A stretch of 64,000 bases of DNA from Haliclona indistincta (GCA_964017065.1 OZ024786.1:13197469-13261468), one strand, 5' to 3'; shown: positions 47,201 to 59,405, counted from the first letter of the stretch. Program-made: numbers and translations. The notes: generated by a model from the sequence alone, not told the origin.

Positions 47201-50200
47201 GCATCTTAGAAGGTGGATCAACCCTTTTTTCCTTGATGACAGTTCATTCAGCATTAGGGTTACAGACTCATTGTCGCAATAAAATTGTACCACCTTCCTT
47301 GACCATTGCTTTCCCCAAAGAAAACATGCGATTACTATTGGGACTAACTCTTTGTGCGCAATCGAGATGTCCCCTGTTTCTGGTAACCACTGGTGTTGGA
47401 TCCACGAGTGGGCTGATAACGCTCCACAGCCCCATGACCCTGATGCGTCGCTGTAGACTATCACTTCTGTGTGATGGTGCAGGTGGTCCCACATCAGAGA
47501 TGTTCCTTGCCATTGGTTTAAGAAAATGGACCACCATGCGAGATCTGTTCTGAGGTCTCTCGTAATGCGAATTGGGTCATATGCCCTCTTCCGCAGAGAG
47601 CCTAGTTCATATGCCGTTCTAATGAAGCAGTGACCGGGTTTAACTACTTTTGTAGCGTGCTGCAATTTTCCCGCTAAAGATTGCAGTTCCTCTTTTGTGG
47701 CTGACTTACGACGGGACAGCTCTGCTATTATCTGTTGGAGATCTCGTTTCTTTCTGTCGGGCAGACGTATTGTCAGGTTCCCAGTGTCGATTATTATTCC
47801 TAGGAATTCGAGTGCTGTAGAGGGACCGGCTGTTTTTTCCGGAGCCAGTGGGATGCCTAATTTGTTGCAGACATTTTGGAATAAAACCAGGCTCTTCTCA
47901 CATTCTTCCCCTGTTCTACCCAGAATTAGGAAGTCATCAAGGTAGTGAGTCATGAAGCGAATACCTTCCTGGATGCCAATGAATTGGGCTGCATCTGCTA
48001 TTGCATTGAAGATCTTTGGGGCCGATCTCAGGCCGAAGGGTAGTGTGGTGTCTATAAACAGACTGTCGTTCCAGTTCAGCCCTAGCAGTTCTCTGTCACC
48101 GGGATGTATTGGTACAATCCTGAAAGCGCTCTTAACATCTGTCTTTGCCATTGAAGTTCCCTGGCCAAGTTCAAGAATCTTGTTACATACCTGGTCAATT
48201 GTCACGTATGACAACGATGCCAGCTCTTCTCTAATGCCATCGTTTACGCTTCTTCCTTTAGGTGACGATAGGTCAACAATCAATCTCCAAGCATCCTGAC
48301 CCTTTTTGGGAATGACCCCAAAGGGAGAGCAGTGGATCATGGGTAAATCCGTTTGTTTAAACGGACCCACGAGGCGACCTGCTTTGCATTCACGGTCCAA
48401 GTAGTCTTGGACGACCTCTGGGTGTACCAATGCCGACATCAGGTTGCGAGGATTGGTACGTAGTTGGGTCACAACTTTGGAGTGACCTATTCGGAAGCCG
48501 TTAGTGATTCCCAACGTTATGTATGCCGCGAAGGCCACGTCCGGATGATTCACCAAACATTGAAACCAGACTGATGCTTTTTCATGGAGAGGTGAAAGCA
48601 CAGCTGTGCATGCTGTGGGAAGCTGGTGTTCTATGCTCTCATTGATGCATTGCTCCAACTCGAGCAAGTCCCTCGTATAGCGGTATGTACCCTCTCTGAG
48701 ATTTCCGTTCCATTCCGGTTCAGTCCAGACAATCTCTAAACAATGAAGGAACCATTTATCATTACCCGCAATGTCATATCAATTAACACAGACAGGCATA
48801 CATGATAATAAACAATACACAACAATAATTATTATTGTTGATTGACTGGTCAGTTAACCTAGACGTCAACTGCTGAGCGTTAGCAATCAGTGATGATATA
48901 CAGTGAAATGGGTTATGATAAGTGATGTATATGAGTTAGCCGGACGGACCCAGGTTCACATTCCCAAAGGGAATGGAGGGTTGTTGAGGTTAAGTGGAAT
49001 CTTTCTTGGGGCATGATGATTGTGAATGGTCACCGCCACAGTCATAGCAGACGTGTCGGTACTCGCACTTGGCTCTTGTGCATTTCCCTCCGTAACTAAA
49101 CGGGTAACAAATTTGACTCTTCCAGGTACTGCTTTTTTTCTGCCTCTTTGATACTGTTGACTGAGCGTTGTCGTTTGCTCGCTTCTGGCTGTGGGTAGAG
49201 CTGTTACGTTCCCCTGCCCCTTCCTTGTCAATTTGTTGGTTCTTAGGGTGAAGAAAGGTGTCATTCCATAGTGCCATATCCTTCTGCCCCCAACCACGCC
49301 TCATCTGCTTTGCTGCGGCTAGTTGTCTAAAGCGATAGTCATAAACCAGCCAGCTGCGGCCACCATAGTCTCTTGCTCCTTTCACGATCGTGACTGTGTA
49401 CGCCATCAGTTCCGGTATGTCTTCAGGGTGTTTTCGGCCCCTGACCGCAGCATACGTACAAAAGGCCTCGATCCACGTTTCAATATTTTCTATGGCTTTC
49501 TTCTTCGGCCCTACTTTTCCATGAGTGAAGACCACCACTTTATCTGTGATCTCGGTGAAGGGTTCCTCTTCCCATAGTGCGTTCTTTGGGAGCAGGCTGG
49601 TGAGTTCGACAAATTCGCCCTTCTCGATAGACTGTACGATTTTTGCCGGCAGAGGGGGAATTCCTTCACAGATATACACCAATCCGTCTTTCACTTTCTC
49701 TTTTGGTGTGTCCGGCACCTTGGAGACCGAGTCCTTTACTAGATCGGCCAGGGACACAGTCTCCTTTGAGCCTGATGGTAGGACTCTCACAGCTGGAGGT
49801 TCAGGGTCCCCGTCGTCTCCGGCTGTTCCGGTGACGCCTGCAACAATGAAACATAAAGCCTCGTCATTATTGTGACTTAGCCAAGGTTCACTGTTTGTGT
49901 GTAATGGCGCTATACAATAATGTGACCGTTTCGGTGAACGGATTATCTCTTTTTCCGTCCTCAGTTGCTGTGACGGTCTTATAATCCTGCTGACGGACGT
50001 TCTCCGATTAGCGCCCTTTCGCCTTCCCAAGGCTGACCCTTGGCGGCGCTATCCCGTTATTGTTCAGTGACTAACCCACTGCCCGGAGCACCGATCATGT
50101 GCTTCTTTGTGGCTCTAACTTGAACACGACATTTACTTTTCTGTGCGAGCTGTGGCCTCGAGTCCACCTGTCGCCACAACACTATACCCTGACAATTTTC

Positions 50201-53200
50201 TCCGCGATTGGAGCACCTGTTACCAAGGCTATCCCTTGGTCTGACTGTGTGTGCGTGTGTGTTGCTTGTAGTGCGTGCGAGATGTGGTGCGTGTACAACT
50301 TTAAACCTTTGTCTTTTGGCTCTGCTGAGCGTTCCTTGAACTTTTTGAGCATCAGCTCGGCGATAGACTCGACGTCCTTCTCTGACAACATAGGCTTGGG
50401 TAGGGTTGCGTCAACTGGGTCACTGGTTCCTGGTGGTGCGTCCTTGCTCGACCCAGGGGGAGAGTCCTTGTCGCCCATCTGTCTGCCTGGGTGATACTCG
50501 ATGATGAGGACTAGATGCTGCTATCCGCCCGGGATGCAAGAAGATACAAAGCTGGTCAGAGAGTTGACGTTGGTCTGGCAGCTCTGAACGCTACTGGTTC
50601 ATGTGCTTGATGCGGCTGAATTAGAGTACGCATGCGCTCGCCCACCCTGGCCGCTCACCGCGGCGCGGCTGACCGGCCGCAGCCCGGGACTGCCCTCCCT
50701 ATTCGTTCCATTAACTTTGCCCGGTTTAATCCATTAAACTACATACAATGGTTTACTACTTCTTGAACTCTGTGCCAACAATAGAGGGTTAACCATTTTA
50801 AGATGGGTAATAATTATACAAGCATGAACCACTCTTAACGTTTTGTCACTATTTTATTTTATACGCGTGTAACAAGTCTTGATACAATCTGAAAACACTC
50901 CACATGCATGTTATAATAAAACGTATCTTGACAAGGGCAACGCGGTGACAAAGAGTTTTCGCTAATGCTATCCTGACAAATTCAAATTTTCATGCTATGA
51001 TGTCATAGTTTCTATGCAGGGTGTGTGTAATTCGAAAAACTGTCTCAAACCACTACGTAACCATATCTATGCTCAAACCAACTTAGAGTATACTATCAAA
51101 AATGGAATTTTCAATGCTGCACAAAATTTGTTTTGTGAAGAACACAGCCATATACTTCAGTGATGGGAAAACTCAGGCGAGTTTAGCTAGAGTATGTCGC
51201 TAAACATGTTTCCATGTTTTGTTACACCTTGTCTTTGTACTGTCGTCCTTGTCAGCCATCGCTTTTGTGTCTGCATGCTAGTGGGTTTCTGACACAATAA
51301 TTAAGTTAGTTTATGGAATAGCACGATTTCATAATGACTAATTAGATATTAGATATATACGGCCTGGGAGTCATGGGCGTTATTTAGAATCATTCCCCCA
51401 ATCATTGCTGTGTATTTTGGACCTAGATTCCGTGTTCTTCTCGTCGGTCTTACGGAGGGAATCGTTTCTCCTATGACTACCATACTTTGGGAAACAAGAA
51501 AGTAGTAAGTGGGACACCGATAAAGAGGGAAAGTTTTATCTAGAGGCTAGTCTGTTGCATCTGCAGTATCCATTCATTTCATGCCTGAAATCACGCTGTT
51601 TTCAGTTGTGAATCGCTATTCACGTCTTCAGATGCATGGATATACACCGCAAAGGTTTGCTAACAATGTTACTTGATGCATTAGACGCGAGAAAACAACC
51701 GAGGCCGAGAAGCACGGACGGATTAGACCGTGAGTCACTGCGAGTTGCGTCTGCCGTCTGTTCTCAACTTTAGCTGCTTTCTAGCACTTAGTACTTCAAA
51801 CAACATTGTTAGCAAACCTTTGCGGTGTATATCCATGCATCTGAAGACGTGAATAGCGATTCACAACTGAAAACAGCGTGATTTCAGGCATGAAATGAAT
51901 GGATACTGCAGATGCAACAGACTAGCCTCTAGATAAAACTTTCCTTCTTTATCAGTGTCCCACTTACTACTTTCTTGTTTCCCAAAGTATGGTAGTCATA
52001 GGACAAACGATTCCCTCCGTAAGACCGACGAGAAGAACACGGAATCTAGGTCCAAAATACACAGCAATGATTGGGGAATGATTCTAAATAACGCCCATGA
52101 CCCCCAGGCCGTATGTATCTAATATCTAATTAGTCATTATGAAATCGTGCTATTCATCACTCAAGCTCACATGTGTACAAGCCTCACATCATGTGTTCTT
52201 GTAATAATAACTTGTTATGAATGCACTTTTACTAAGCAAACTGTGGCCTATCTGTTCATGGATGGACTCTACAGCAAATAGAGCATCTGCAGGACTCTAA
52301 TGAATCTGATTGGTCAATAACATTGAGCTATACACTAAGCTAGGACATTCTTGATCTACTAACTGGTACTAACTACCAACTGAGAGATATAGTTACATGT
52401 ACCATAGATCTGCCTTAGAATATTCATCGTCTGTCCTAGCAACGGAAATTAAATGCGTAAAATACCGAGTCATATACACACTGCACATTTGTATGCACAC
52501 AGTTAGCAATGTTAATTTAACATGATAAACATTTCTATGATACTCCTCAGTATACTATATTGTCATACTAACTATATACTACATGTATCTATCAATATAT
52601 CTCATCATCTTCAGGTGAACTGTTCCAAAGTGATCTCATCAATGATAGCCTACCACCAGAAACTAAACGACGGAAAGAACAAGACCAGTACTGTACTGAG
52701 TTTGTGAGCAGTCTTCAACAGGTGTATAGAACAGCCCAACCTCCAAGCTGGGACCCTCTTCCTCAGTGCCAGCATGTCACACTAGCCATGATAAAGGAGA
52801 AAGGAAAGCGATGTGGCAGTGACAAGACAATTGCTGAGAGCAGAGCCAGAGTAGAGGGAGATGTGGACAAAATGTTGACAATAAAGGTACCTGTGGATTC
52901 CGAGAGAATCTTTGATGCTGGCTCCTTTGACGATGAGCGTCAGGTGATTCTTGTTGAAGGAGTGGGAGGAATGGGAAAAACAAGCCTTACCTACCAATAT
53001 GCCAAGAAATGGGCTGAAGGAAAGTTGAGCACATTTGATGCTGTGGCTCTTGTTCGTCTACGAGACTTGAACGAACACGATATACAAGAAGTTGATCGTA
53101 TCTTGCCTCACCTTCTCTTCCTAGCTAGTGGTAACAGCATATCAAAAGAGATGGCTCGACTTATCATGGACAAGCAAAAGATTCTCCTCATCTTGGACGG

Positions 53201-54923
53201 CTGGGATGAGTCTCCAGCAAGCATTCGTAGGCCATCGTTCATCAAAGATCTGCTTCGGTCAGTTTCTTCTCAGACTAGAATACTGATAACCTCTCGACCT
53301 GACTTTTCGTTGGATCTTCATGGTCTAGCTAACCGGGTAGAGATTCTTGGTTTCTCTAAAGGTGATATTCACAATTACTTTGAGAATGCATTGAAGTCAC
53401 ACTTGCCCAATAGTGAAGTGAAATCAGCTTGTGATAAACTGAGCAGTCATTTCCATCGCTATCCAGTTATCGAAAGCTGTTGCTATGTGCCTCTGAATGC
53501 TGCCATTCTAGCGTACATATACCTCAATCGTGACCAGACCTTACCCATCACTCGATGTGAGCTGTTTCAAGAGCTCGTACTATGCTGCATAGTCCGTGAG
53601 CTGGAAACTCGCCAACCCGATAGAGTCCTTGAAGATGTCTCCTCATTTGAGGACCTCCCTGCTGATCTCAAGGAGCAGTTATACAACCTCAGTGAACTAG
53701 CATTCAAGGGAGTGATGCAGAACAAGATTGTTTTTACACAGAAGGAACTAGCATCACTCTCTACATTAGGTCTGCTTCATAGTGTCCAGGGTTTTGGCTC
53801 AATTGGTCGAAAATCAGTCACTTGCAACTTTATCCATCTAGCCGTCCAAGAGCTCCTTGCTGCCTACTATATCTCTCGACTAGAACCAGCTGAGCATTCT
53901 AAACAATTTGAAACTCTTTTAAATGACAATCTCAAGTTTCCTGTACTCCAGTTCTATTCTGGTCTGACCGGGCTCACCAATGAGAGTGTGAGAAACCTCA
54001 TCACTGGATTTCACTTTGATTTTTACAAAGATGAATCAAAACTTCGCCTTTTAGCAGTTCTGAACTGCGTTTTTGAAGCACAAATCCACGATCGATTATT
54101 TTTTGAACAAATGGTTCGTACTCTAAATTCTGAAGTTCCATTGCGTTCTATTTCTTTGAGTCCAATGGATTGTCTGTCAGTGAACTACTTTTTTTCCTCC
54201 ATCAGAACCGTGGTGACTGGACAAATAGGATTGAACCTTTCTTGCTGCAGTATTGATGACCTATGTTTGGGTATGATACTAGGAATTTCCACTGAGCATG
54301 CTGAGACATCCTGTACATCAAGTATTTTAGAGTCTGTAGAAACCCATGAATTAGAGGGAAATAAATACACGGACACTGGGGTTGCTTACATTGCCAGAGC
54401 TCTTATCTCAAACAATACTTTAAAGACATTGGTGGTTGGTAACGACAGCGTAACAGACATGGGACTGGTACCACTGTTGGAAGTACTACCAAGACTACAT
54501 TCACTGGAGAGGTTAGTATTGTTCTGGTCTTTGTCACATCCTGATGAAACTTTGAATAAGATCGGAGAGTGTGTAGGAAGAAGTACACTGAAACAATTAA
54601 GTCTATTGCCTTTTTCTCCGCCATTGCAGTCAGAAGAGGCAGTGAAAGAGTGGGTCCAGAGTGTGGTGGTTGGAGGGAACAGTCTTATACATTCTCTTGA
54701 GCACAGTCAGGTTACGAACCTCAAGATACGTATTGGATTTCGAAAGATTTCATGTCGAATCAATGTTGATGATGTAAGAACTCAATTAGATTCATCACTC
54801 CATAAAACAATGGATTCAGTTAATTTTAGAAGAGTAAAGAAATCATCACATTCCATTGCTTTCAATGTTATTGTTGTAACGGTGTTATCTTTTCTTACCC
54901 TTTTCAGTTCAAAGAAAATTTGA
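44243..54923 (+). CDS. DEATH-NACHT-LRR NLR protein 4, with an 8-kb transposon-filled intron
   Basis: Exons 44243-44276, 44340-44627 and 52615-54923 join in phase for 876 residues. Intron 2 (7987 bp) contains a Ngaro-type retroelement and a foldback element. Exon 2 encodes a DEATH-type domain (FELQKARFPADKWRSLAGGL, WVTLIDAVVMCDEPAVAQEL). Exon 3 begins GELFQSDLINDSLPP, which resembles part of the CARD of NLR 1 and NLR 5 (GELLQIDLIS). NACHT (GVGGMGKTS, ILLILDGWDES, ITSRPD) and LRRs (LNLSCCSIDD, LERLVLFWSLS) follow. Joining across the intron rests on matching phase and on the same three-exon layout in NLR 3. If the insertions disrupt splicing, exon 3 alone could still be translated from 52704 upstream of NACHT. 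Confidence 0.82.
44628..45223. other. 5' part of NLR 4 intron 2
   Basis: Unique-looking AT-rich sequence between the splice donor and the retroelement. I see no further feature. Confidence 0.5.
45224..45844. repeat. B1-A2-B2 end of the Ngaro-type element
   Basis: Two ~186-bp copies of repeat B (contain CACTATCGGTCGAGT and GAAACCACACCCACTT) flank one copy of repeat A (contains CAGAGAGTTGACGTTGGTCT). The other A copy is at 50547-50744. Confidence 0.92.
46022..46894 (-). CDS. Tyrosine recombinase of the Ngaro-type element
   Basis: 290 codons. Shows the catalytic layout of the phage-integrase family: FFGFFRAGELTLK with the first Arg, HQYSGHSFRAGAAST with HxxR, and YLIYLRLP with the nucleophilic Tyr. 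It should integrate the circular DNA copy without target duplication (family knowledge). It lies 57 bp after the RT-RNase H frame. Confidence 0.9.
   Translation of the reverse strand: MLPVKQELLCYYVSYLGREGLAYSTIKGYLSALRNLQITYGFPSPFDTPMPKLDQILRGIKISRSKQGRLPRRKLPVTPTILRQVRATWADALGKDFDQTLLWAVATVCFFGFFRAGELTLKANEQFDSTSHLSFEDVATDDRSKPTFVQLRLKMSKTDPFRNGANITVGATGDEICPVAALFSYLRLRGNTPGPLFQMANGLPLTRTCFVTRFREALEKAGLHSTESHQYSGHSFRAGAASTAAAMGMEDSLIKTLGRWESSAYLIYLRLPRGDLQSVSRKLAQYGKAQ
46952..48667 (-). CDS. Reverse transcriptase-RNase H of the Ngaro-type element
   Basis: 571 codons. RT palm motifs are present: AWRLIVDLSSPKG, MAKTDVKSAFRIVPIH, LPFGLRSAPKIFN, and the catalytic MTHYLDDFLILG. The connection and an RNase H domain follow (VIVYSDASGSWGCGAL, AHKELVPIVIA, FYCDNESVTLML, IPGKDNILADAISR). 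The frame is undamaged. The true start may lie upstream through splicing or frameshift from gag. Confidence 0.92.
   Translation of the reverse strand: MLELEQCINESIEHQLPTACTAVLSPLHEKASVWFQCLVNHPDVAFAAYITLGITNGFRIGHSKVVTQLRTNPRNLMSALVHPEVVQDYLDRECKAGRLVGPFKQTDLPMIHCSPFGVIPKKGQDAWRLIVDLSSPKGRSVNDGIREELASLSYVTIDQVCNKILELGQGTSMAKTDVKSAFRIVPIHPGDRELLGLNWNDSLFIDTTLPFGLRSAPKIFNAIADAAQFIGIQEGIRFMTHYLDDFLILGRTGEECEKSLVLFQNVCNKLGIPLAPEKTAGPSTALEFLGIIIDTGNLTIRLPDRKKRDLQQIIAELSRRKSATKEELQSLAGKLQHATKVVKPGHCFIRTAYELGSLRKRAYDPIRITRDLRTDLAWWSIFLNQWQGTSLMWDHLHHHTEVIVYSDASGSWGCGALSAHSWIQHQWLPETGDISIAHKELVPIVIACFLWGKQWSRKVVQFYCDNESVTLMLNELSSRKKGLIHLLRCVIFLAAKHSFWFFATHIPGKDNILADAISRNNLKLFRSQAPKKMDTSPTPIPAGLPQLLYTEQPDWLSPAWTSRFSSFMQQV
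48990..50478 (-). CDS. Gag-like protein of the Ngaro-type element, in two frames
   Basis: An N-terminal frame begins with ATG at 50478 (MGDKDSPPGSSKDAPPG, ends 50182). The main frame lies at 50030-48990. An acceptor-like TTGCAG before 49840 suggests an intron joins them, but I could not fix the donor. The C-terminus has a CCCH-type (CYPFSYGGKCTRAKCEYRH) and a CCHC-like (CYDCGGDHSQSSC) zinc knuckle, consistent with RNA binding. Confidence 0.7.
50745..51315. other. NLR 4 intron 2, no feature recognised
   Basis: AT-rich sequence between the retroelement and the foldback element. Confidence 0.5.
51316..52155. mobile_element. 840-bp foldback element
   Basis: Arms of ~355 bp (51316-51671 and 51803-52155) are reverse complements beginning GAATAGCACGATTTCATAAT, with a ~130-bp loop. 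A few substitutions separate the arms. It encodes no protein and lies in intron 2 of NLR 4. Confidence 0.88.
52156..52614. other. 3' part of NLR 4 intron 2
   Basis: AT-rich. It ends with TCATCTTCAG at the acceptor. Nothing else is seen. Confidence 0.5.
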
Positions 54924-56160
54924 AAATAATATTTTAGCGGTGAACGTTGTTGATTTTCAACACCCACGTGCATTTTATAGTAACATAATGATAATAACTA
55001 CTTATAAACACAGCGATCTACACCACACCTGGAGAGCCTGGGGACGAGGCTAGGGTAGAATAATACATGAAGCATATGTGGCTGTTATCTCAACTGTCGA
55101 GGAATAGATCAACATGCTTCAAGCACAGCAGCATCTTAGCCATAGCAAAAGAAATCCAAAAATCATAGATAATACAGTAAGATAATTCATGTGCAACCGT
55201 TAAACAAACTTAAACTCAATTAGATTCATCACTCCAAGAAACAACGGATTCAATTAATTTTAGAAGAGAAAATAAATTATTACAATAAAATTGATTTTTT
55301 TATTTGGGAATCAAACAATGTCATTTTATCCTTTCGCTAGGGTGGAATTTTGAAAGTAATTTTGTTCATTTCTGATGTTCTTAATAATTTTTTTCTCCAT
55401 CATGGTACTTCAATTTTGAGTGAATGGAAGGGATTAGTTCTATGAGAAAAAATAAAGATGATGAAGGACATGTGTGTACACATGTGAATCACTCACTATT
55501 CTCAACCAAGTGATCCTTGTGAGTGAGAATGCATGACCCTTCTCATGGGAATCGATCCACCGACTCAGGGTAGCACCACCAGCGGATAAAAAGAGGAGGC
55601 TGTATGGCAGAGAAGAGGGTGGAGTTTGGGATAGTGAAGGAGGAGGGGACCAAGGTAGGCAACAAACTTAAGATATCAGAAAAATTAAGTTTGAACCACA
55701 TTATGACTGTACTGTACTTTTAGTACTAAATTCTAACCATCCACCATTTTGTTAAAAAAAAGAGTGAATAATAAACAAGTTAATAAACCAACAACTACAA
55801 TGAAGCAAGCAACTCACACGATGATCCAACACACACACACACACGCACAAATGCACACACGCACACACACACACACACACACACAAAGTGTCTCGCTACC
55901 CTTAACTCAAGGATCACACATACCTGGTGAAGCCAGGGTACCTGTGTACTAAGCAGGCACTGAGTGCTGTGCTAACCAACCTCCTGGAGCCGGGCAAGGA
56001 GCTCTCAGGAGGACCAGCTATGCCTCCCAATACAGGAGTGGGTACCATACATCCCACCAAAGCTTTTTATGGTTAATGAGACACAAACAGTGGACTATAA
56101 TGCTAAACTTGTTAATTACAGGTTACCACAGGAATATTTCCCTTTGTTGCAAGTAAACTA
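54924..56160. repeat. 3' flank of NLR 4, duplicated at 62361-64000
   Basis: Includes GAGAGCCTGGGGACGAGGCT, a remnant of CARD/Schlafen-like exon 4 at 55495-55640 (CAAGTGATCCTTGTGAGTGA), a (CA)n run at 55830-55885, and a conserved ~180-bp block (AGCCAGGGTACCTGTGTACT). The same order recurs after NLR 5. Confidence 0.85.
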
Positions 56161-56162
56161 AC

Positions 56163-56324
56163 CAGTTGAGCAAGATCTTGAGCAGTCTTGTAATCATGGC
56201 GTCCTAGTCTCACCATACTCACACCTCTGTTATGCAGTTTATCTTCAATGGTAGGATCACATGTTTCAGCCATCTTTACAGCTTCATCTTTCAACATCAG
56301 TGGAATTGGATTGATAGTGAGAAT
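56163..56324 (-). CDS. Isolated exon of an unrecognised gene
   Basis: Flanked by an acceptor (TTATAG) and a GTTAGT donor. It encodes 54 residues in phase 0 (ILTINPIPLMLKDEAVK, HNRGVSMVRLGRHDYKTAQ, ending DLAQL). The same donor context reappears at 63995-64000, so a second copy starts at the window's end. Another exon-like stretch with an acceptor at 56640 and a donor after 56560 (NLIQGNFDGGSVELDERVPD) lies upstream on this strand, but I could not join them in phase. Function unknown. Confidence 0.4.
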
Positions 56325-57102
56325 CTATAATAAGTAGACTATAGCGGCTAACCAATTAATTCACTGCACTTAAGCTCTCTCTTCTTGAATGGAGCTGGGA
56401 CCTGCTCACCCTCATCACTGCACTGTATAGTGATCATGATAGTTACTGCAGGATACTCATACCACAATACACAACCACAGCTATTCATGATAAAGCACAA
56501 ATACATGTCTATATATAAACCCATACAATGGAAGGATTACCAAAACATTATAGACTAACTCTTTTTAAATCATCGGGTACTCTTTCATCAAGCTCAACTG
56601 ATCCTCCATCGAAATTTCCTTGAATCAAATTAGGTCGACCTGTGTTGAATGACGAAGCATTGATTGTAACTAACAAGTTTACCTAAAACAACTCACTTTG
56701 TGGCAGGACATTATTTGTACATGCTTGACTTCCTTCTCTGACAAAGAAAAACAAGAGAAAACCAGAAAGTTAATTTCATAAAATAATTATAACACTATTC
56801 AAACATCAAACTAATTATTTTTACTAACAAAGACCGTCAAATTACACATGATTCAAATTCAAAAATTTCTTATGTCCGAGTCAATATAAAAAGATTTCGC
56901 TTTAAGAAATACAAGCAAATAAAGTGTGTCACTGTTACGAAAAGGAACGCATTCCACTTCTAAAATAAGGAGAAGGTTTTTAACAGTGTTGATAAAGTGT
57001 TGATTTATACAAAAATGTTAAGATTTTACACTTGTAGACTAAACAGTAAGCTGACACACAGATTTAGACGTTACCAATCAGACAGCTCACTTGTTAGTTA
57101 TG
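56325..57102. other. Junction region upstream of the second CARD/Schlafen-like gene
   Basis: From about 56,740 the sequence matches that starting in the last codons of the SRCR-FN3 gene (18,650 on), including AAGTTAATTTCA. Before that it is unique apart from the exon-like piece at 56560-56639. Confidence 0.6.
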
Positions 57103-58916
57103 CTATTGAGAGTTTGCGTCTTGATTTAAAGGGGTGTGGTCTATCTCTGAATAGGCGTGGTCCAGTCTGTTCAGTAGCTGCTTTATATTCGGGCCTCTGA
57201 TGATATTGTATTCTCCGTCTGAGCACTGATAGACGACTCGTTTTCTCTGCTCACAGAACAGGTAAAGATGGTTTTGGCAGACGCCCCAGTCGGGTGTGAC
57301 AATCGCGTAGACAACATGGCGGAGAATATCGGGAGACGGAGGAGGGGATGGTGTAGCTGCTGCTGAAGGGGAGAGAGAAGGAACACGGAGATCGCTGACA
57401 CGAAGCATCGGCATTATTCTACCGCTGGTCTCCGGCTGGGGGTCACCTTGGGGAGTCTTAGAGAAGACACTTGTGTGAAGGTTGTTGGATACTCTGCCTC
57501 TTAGTGTAGCTATTTCTCTATCGCTCAGTGGAAGACCAACAACACGAGGCTTGCCTTCTTCGTCTGTTTCTACTCCAGCAATGAAGACACCAGCTCTGTA
57601 CTTGATCCTTGAGTTGAGGCAAGCCGTGGTATACTGGAGTATTTCCAACATTAGTCCCTCGATTGATGATGTTTCATCAATTTCAGCAAACTGTACGTCG
57701 ATCCTATTTTCCGTCAGACAAGTGACTTTGTCCAGTGACTGGGAAATAATCATGTCATGAACTAGCTCTATGAGACAATGAGATCACAATAACGCCACAT
57801 ACAGCTACACAGTGGATAATGCCAGAGCTGAGTATAAAATAAATTGAATGTAACCATGTGTATTTAGCCAGGCTCTGCAAGCTTAATCTGCTTAGTTGTA
57901 TTTCATGGGAGCTAAAGTACCAAGAAGCTTAATGTGAAACAAATTAAATATGGATACCAGGCCAGGCTCTATGATGCCAAATAAATCGAAAACTGGCCAC
58001 TACTTTTGAGTGCATTGGGACGAGGATATCCTGGCCATTTTTTAATCGTACATTATCTAAACTGAGCTTTTGACTCACTTGTAATCTCTTCGCAACCAAG
58101 TGATCCTTGTGAGTGAGAAAGAGGAGGAAACGACACAACTCTTCTCATGGGAACCGATCCACTCGAGGTAGCACCTCCAGCAGATGGAAAGGACAATGAA
58201 GGACATACAGGTGTGGCAGATGAGGGGGTGGAGTTTGGGGTTTTGAAGGAGGAGGGAGGCAGGAGTGGTATGTTGCTAGGCACCCTACGCTCACTAGTGG
58301 TCTCACTCATGGTCGACGGTGGACTCATTGGAGAAGATAAGAGAGAATTGTCACTAGCAGACGATGACACACTTCCTGTCCTTTGTCCTTCATCACGTGG
58401 TCTAGCTGTTCTTTGCCCTCCTTCTCCATCGCTCTGTCTTCTTGCTGCTCCTCCACTTTGCCTGCGTATTCTCTCTCTTGACTCGCTCTGTCCTGCTATC
58501 AAGCGTTGCTGTGGCCATTGGTTGGTTTCTTCCTCAGCGGCATGTAGAGACATCTGACCAGTTGGTACACCTGAGAGAGACAAGCAAAACAGCTGTCAAT
58601 TTGTACATGTTAGCGGAATAAGTAGCGAGTGGAGTACTGTTCACTAACCATTTCCAATCGCTCGTCCCTCAGTGTTGATTCTAGCTGTGGTAGCACTCTG
58701 TCCTGACTCCTGGATGGGAGGTCCTCCATCACCACTGCCTTCACCTCCATCATCTCTTCTTCTGTGTCTTGCTCCGTCAGCTTCAACACTTTGAGGACCT
58801 GCTTCATCGTCAGGCTCAGCCCTCTCTCTGTCACCCACACCATCACGATAGACCAGATGCTGCTGATACACACCAAACAACTCACGAGGAGGTCGCTTAC
58901 CCTTGGAACGAGCTGA

Positions 58917-58944
58917 GAGAGAGAGGGAGAGAGAGAGAGAGAGA

Positions 58945-58983
<39 letters not shown>
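58917..58983. repeat. GA-rich microsatellite
   Basis: Lies at the exon 3 acceptor of copy 2 of the CARD/Schlafen-like gene. Shorter than in copy 1. Confidence 0.9.
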
Positions 58984-59401
58984 AGGATGAATAGATAGAG
59001 AAGATCGAAAGATGATCAAAAGCATGAAATCCATCACTCACCAACAGCGATCAATTTCTCTACTGCACTAGCGTGTCCTAGCGGGTTCTCATCGTCGTCA
59101 CGGATACACATGTACAACAGGTGGCACCCGTACACGCCTCCTTTATAGACAAGAGTCAGTAAGTGGTCTGCACGTTGCCGTGGAGTCTGATAGGGACTGG
59201 TCAGTAAATATAGCTCACTGGGATCAGACACGATACCATACTTTAAGAGATGACTAGAGAGAGATGAGACATTTAACCAACGCCATATCTCAGACCAACA
59301 GTTCATCACGACTTCTTTATCAATGAAGAAATGTTGACCAGGTTGCTGGTCATAATCTCGCCTGACCTAGCTCCTCCCTCACTCTGTCCTGTGTGTCCAT
59401 G

Positions 59402-59405
<4 letters not shown>

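Larger units (their letters stand above)
45224..50744 (-). mobile_element. DIRS-order (Ngaro-type) tyrosine-recombinase retrotransposon
   Basis: On the minus strand the order is gag, RT-RNase H, tyrosine recombinase, with split direct repeats A1 - coding - B1 - A2 - B2. Repeat A is at 50547-50744 and 45466-45657. Repeat B is at 45658-45844 and 45224-45409. That arrangement defines Ngaro-type ends. There is no LTR, and no integrase or aspartic protease. All three coding frames are long and open, so the insertion looks recent. Confidence 0.9.

Noticed and set aside
47050..48299. Plus-strand open frames across the retroelement
   Set aside because: Antisense to the clear RT-RNase H frame, with no domains.
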